The translations under genes and the position numbers were made by a program. DNA of 17,675 nt from Actinomycetota bacterium (GTDB lineage Bacteria > Actinomycetota > Thermoleophilia > UBA2241), in assembly GCA_003164655.1 (NCBI GenBank), contig PLTW01000097.1:1184-18858 (forward strand). The letters run 5' to 3'. Under the pieces are notes generated by a model. The model was not told the DNA's origin. It searched no databases and saw only the letters and a list, made by a program, of their open reading frames with translations. This document shows, piece after piece, positions 15,698-17,675 of this stretch; within the stretch, counting starts at the first letter, position 1; every line of letters begins with the position of its first letter.

Positions 15698-15787
15698 GCC
15701 GGCATTGCCCTGGTGCGGAGCGTCACCGTGGTCAACCAAGACCAGGACGCGCCCTTCTTCGCCCGCGTCGCCTCCTCTGCGGTGTAG
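15698..15787 (+). pseudogene. Decayed fragment of an etfA 3' region
   Basis: The frame from 15698 to the TAG at 15785-15787 encodes GIALVRS and then VVNQDQDAPFFA, aligning without gaps to EtfA codons at 4448-4513 (GIAQARI and then VVNQDKDAPMFA). Over these 22 codons 14 residues and 50 of 66 bases agree. A TGA lies in frame at 15692-15694, no start or ribosome site is present, and the similarity stops after FFA, where EtfA continues ADYGVVGDL. This is a relic of an ETF alpha gene, not a functional gene. It lies just after the DeoR gene and marks the right edge of the sugar island. Confidence 0.78.
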
Positions 15788-15818
15788 GGGCGCGCTGCTC
15801 CGGGTAGCAAGGCTAGCA

Positions 15819-15842
15819 CCGACCGGCCGATCGGCCGGTCGG
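15819..15842. repeat. Perfect 24-bp palindrome
   Basis: Bases 15819-15830 are exactly self-complementary to 15831-15842 (half-site CCGACCGGCCGA). It lies between the etfA relic and the ubiA leader, immediately upstream of TTGACT at 15848. As RNA it folds into a roughly 10-bp stem with a GATC loop, so it may terminate the DeoR/ABC operon; as DNA it could be a regulator site. I cannot separate these two. Confidence 0.7.
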
Positions 15843-15899
15843 GCTCCTTGACTGGCCAGGTTCTCCGGCAGGGACGCAGCACCGTAGCGAGGGGGCGCG

Positions 15900-15950
15900 A
15901 TGCGCGGACGATTTGGCAAATGGGTGCGGCGCGGCGTGGTCTCGGTGTGA
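15900..15950 (+). CDS. Short upstream reading frame before ubiA (16 codons)
   Basis: ATG at 15900 has the strongest ribosome site of this region, GAGGGGG at 15889-15895, and opens a 16-codon frame encoding MRGRFGKWVRRGVVSV, a basic peptide. Its stop TGA (15948-15950) overlaps a GTG at 15947 in the ubiA frame as GTGA, the classic coupling arrangement. It may be a leader peptide that loads ribosomes onto ubiA. Alternatively this ATG is the remains of the true ubiA start after a frameshift. There is no homology I recognise. Confidence 0.4.
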   Translation: MRGRFGKWVRRGVVSV

Positions 15951-16882
15951 CCGCCGGCGCGCAGCGTGCCGCCGCGGCGACGCGGCCGGGCCTGGGACTG
16001 CCGGCTGCCATCTTCGACTTCTCGCGCGGCAAGCAGGCCCTGCTCACGATCGCCCAGCCGGCCCTGGGCGCCGTGCTGGCGCTCGCCGGTCTGCCTTCGT
16101 GGCGCGTGATCGCTATCGGCCTGCCGGCGGCCTGCGCCGCCTCGTTTGCCCTCTACGCCCTGAACGATCTGCTCGACCGCAAGGTCGACGCGCGCTCCCT
16201 GGCCGTCGGCAAGAGCGCGGTGCCCGAGCACGACCTCGACACGACCTTCGTGCGTCACCCCCTGGCTCGCGGGGTCCTCAGCCTGCCGGTCTCGATCGCC
16301 TGGATCGCGGGCCTCACCATCGTGGCTGTCGTGGGCACGGCCGTCCTGAACCCGCTCTCTCTGCTGTTCTTCGCCGCCGCGGTGGCGACTCAGTTCGTCT
16401 ACTGCGCGCTGCGCTGCGTCACCTGCTGGAAGACCGTGCTGTCGGGAGTGATGGTGGGCTTCGGCGGTCTCGCCGGCTGGGCGGCGGTAGCGCCGCTACG
16501 ACTCAGCGCTGCGGGCCTGTTCGTCTTTCTGGCCTGCTGGGAGATCGGCGGCCGTAACATCGTCAACGACCTGAGCGACCTCGACAGCGACGCGCGCGTC
16601 GGCATTCGGACCATCGCCAGCGTGCGCGGCGAGGCGGCCGCGGCGCGCGCCGCGGCCGCCGTGGCGGCCGCCTGCCTGGTGGCGACCGTGCTGCTGCCGA
16701 TGCCCCCGACGTCGGTCGTGCTGGCGCTGGCGCTGGGAGCCTGGTCGCTGGCCTGGCCGGCGGCCAAGCTGCTGCGCCGGCCCACTCCGGCCCAGGCGGC
16801 CTCGTACTTCAACCACGGCAGCCTGTATCCCGATCTGGTCCTGCTCGCCGCGCTCGCGGGCCTGGCGCTGGGCGGATCCTGA
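15947..16882 (+). CDS. UbiA-family prenyltransferase
   Basis: A 311-residue polytopic membrane enzyme that attaches an isoprenoid chain to an aromatic (or other) acceptor. Both Asp-rich, Mg-diphosphate-binding motifs are present: NDLLDRKVD (N73-D81) and NDLSDLDSD (N207-D215), with multiple Ala/Leu/Val-rich helices between and after. Three cysteines cluster in YCALRCVTCWK before the middle helices. The start is uncertain: GTG 15947 overlaps the stop of the upstream short frame, ATG 15920 lacks a ribosome site, and an upstream TTG at 15848 is unlikely. Overlap with a UbiE-like gene suggests menaquinone or ubiquinone synthesis (MenA, MqnP or UbiA role). The exact acceptor cannot be read from sequence. 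Confidence 0.88.
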   Translation: MTAGAQRAAAATRPGLGLPAAIFDFSRGKQALLTIAQPALGAVLALAGLPSWRVIAIGLPAACAASFALYALNDLLDRKVDARSLAVGKSAVPEHDLDTTFVRHPLARGVLSLPVSIAWIAGLTIVAVVGTAVLNPLSLLFFAAAVATQFVYCALRCVTCWKTVLSGVMVGFGGLAGWAAVAPLRLSAAGLFVFLACWEIGGRNIVNDLSDLDSDARVGIRTIASVRGEAAAARAAAAVAAACLVATVLLPMPPTSVVLALALGAWSLAWPAAKLLRRPTPAQAASYFNHGSLYPDLVLLAALAGLALGGS

Positions 16883-17675
16883 TGCCGGCCGCCGGCGATG
16901 GGAGTGGCGACCGGGCCCGCGGCGCCGCCCCGCGAGCGCGCGGCGCGACGCGGCGAGCGCGCGGCGCGACACCCGATCTGGAGCCGTCGCGCATCGCCGA
17001 GCTGTTCGACCGCAACGCGGCGACCTACGACCGCGTCAACACCATCATCACTTTTGGACGCGACGCGAGCTGGCGGCGCTGGGCCGCCGCACAGGCCGTG
17101 TCGCAGCCCGTCGGGGCGCAGGCGTCGGCTCCTCCTGCCTTGCCGCCAGCGCCCGCTTCCGCTATGCCGGCGCGCCCGCCACGGGTGCTCGATGCCTGCG
17201 CCGGCACGGGTCTCCTGGCGCTCGAGCTCGCTCGCCGCGGGGCGACGGTGACGGCGGCCGATGCGGCGCCGGGCATGCTGGCCGTGGCGCGCGCCCGTCT
17301 GTCCGCCGCCGGGCTGCCGCTGCGCACGGTCGCCGCCGACCTGGCGGACACGGCGGCGGCCGACAGGATCGGCGGCCCGTTCGACGTGGTGAGCCTGGGC
17401 TTTGGGCTGCGGTACTTCGCCGATCCCGGCGCGCTGCTGAGGCTCCTGGGCGGGCTGCTTGCGCCGGGCGGCTTCCTTGTGCTCCTGGAAGCGGTGCGTC
17501 CCGCGCAGGATCTGCTGGGGGCCGCGGCCGGCTTCTACTTCTTTGAGGTGGCGCCGCGACTGGGCGCGGCTCTTGCCGGTCGCGCCGAGCTCTACGACGT
17601 GCTCAGCACCTCGACGCGCGCTCTCGGCGCGGCCGGCGAGGTGGCCGCGCACCTGCGCGGTGCTGGGTTTGTCGT
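16882..17675 (+). CDS. ubiE: UbiE/MenG-like quinone C-methyltransferase (3' truncated by window edge)
   Basis: An S-adenosylmethionine-dependent methyltransferase, 264 codons visible and still open. After a 30-residue basic N-terminal extension, the UbiE/MenG opening IAELFDRNAATYDRVNTIITFGRDASWRRW (residues 38-67) appears. A 34-residue Ala/Pro-rich insert (about 68-101) separates it from SAM motif I, VLDACAGTG (102-110). Later come VTAADAAPGMLAVAR, FDVVSLGFGLRYFADP (compare the UbiE FGxRN motif; here GLRY) and LLAPGGFLVLLE. The ATG overlaps the ubiA stop by one base (TGATG), so both are co-translated. It probably methylates the prenylated quinone precursor. Family members are usually 230-250 residues, so this one is enlarged. 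Confidence 0.85.
   Translation, partial: MPAAGDGSGDRARGAAPRARGATRRARGATPDLEPSRIAELFDRNAATYDRVNTIITFGRDASWRRWAAAQAVSQPVGAQASAPPALPPAPASAMPARPPRVLDACAGTGLLALELARRGATVTAADAAPGMLAVARARLSAAGLPLRTVAADLADTAAADRIGGPFDVVSLGFGLRYFADPGALLRLLGGLLAPGGFLVLLEAVRPAQDLLGAAAGFYFFEVAPRLGAALAGRAELYDVLSTSTRALGAAGEVAAHLRGAGFV
16932..16970 (+). repeat. 21-bp in-frame tandem repeat in the ubiE N-terminus
   Basis: An identical 18-base block occurs at 16932-16949 and 16953-16970, a period of 21 bases or seven codons. It encodes successive R-A-R-G-A-T units; a related, diverged unit precedes it. It builds the basic N-terminal extension of the methyltransferase and looks like a slippage product that kept the frame. Confidence 0.75.

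Noticed and set aside
15848..15946. UbiA start at TTG 15848
   Set aside because: No ribosome site precedes it, the added N-terminus has no family similarity, and it would abut the 24-bp palindrome; GTG 15947 or ATG 15920 are better.

Overview
The window is very GC-rich, almost fully coding DNA with tight gene spacing, GTG starts, one apparently leaderless promoter, and Shine-Dalgarno sites of the AGGAGG type. There is no rRNA, tRNA, CRISPR array, integrase or transposase. The gene content is an ETF/Fix electron-transfer module, an Msm-type sugar ABC system with a lipoprotein binding protein, and a UbiA-UbiE quinone pair. Together these suggest a high-GC, quinone-respiring bacterium of the Actinomycetota (possibly Thermoleophilia-like) or a similar high-GC lineage. 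This placement is inference; nothing in the window fixes the taxon.

Left region (1-4653): a 5'-truncated acyl-CoA dehydrogenase is followed by fixC-, fixX-, fixA/etfB- and fixB/etfA-like genes, all on the + strand. They read as one fatty-acyl (or other acyl-CoA) oxidation unit that passes electrons through ETF to a FixC/FixX quinone oxidoreductase, possibly with electron bifurcation. Strong GC hairpins follow the dehydrogenase, fixX and etfA. The last, with a perfect 20-bp stem, probably ends the operon.

Middle region (4654-15687): a carbohydrate island. A 302-base spacer with a 26-bp tandem repeat and an AT-richer stretch leads into a GH4 glycosidase, a PfkB-family sugar kinase and a GatZ/KbaZ-like protein. 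These converge on a metal-dependent amidohydrolase on the - strand. A divergent intergenic region with a clear -35/-10 pair then drives a SIS-domain sugar isomerase/deaminase, a lipoprotein binding protein, two permeases, an MsmK/UgpC-type ATPase and a DeoR-family regulator. SIS protein, PfkB kinase, GatZ and DeoR regulator resemble the aga/gat logic for galactosamine or tagatose-6-phosphate. GH4 and the ABC transporter suggest uptake of an unphosphorylated alpha-galactoside or galactosaminide. The catalytic aldolase partner (GatY/KbaY) is absent, so GatZ may act alone, for example as a 4-epimerase.

Right region (15688-17675): directly after the DeoR gene lies a short decayed copy of the etfA 3' part, so the island is bracketed by intact etfA on the left and an etfA remnant on the right. 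A perfect 24-bp palindrome follows. Then comes a 16-codon reading frame with a strong ribosome site that overlaps (GTGA) a probable start of a UbiA-family prenyltransferase. The UbiA gene overlaps by one base a UbiE/MenG-like methyltransferase that runs off the window. The pair probably belongs to (mena)quinone synthesis, which would supply the acceptor for the FixC-type enzyme.
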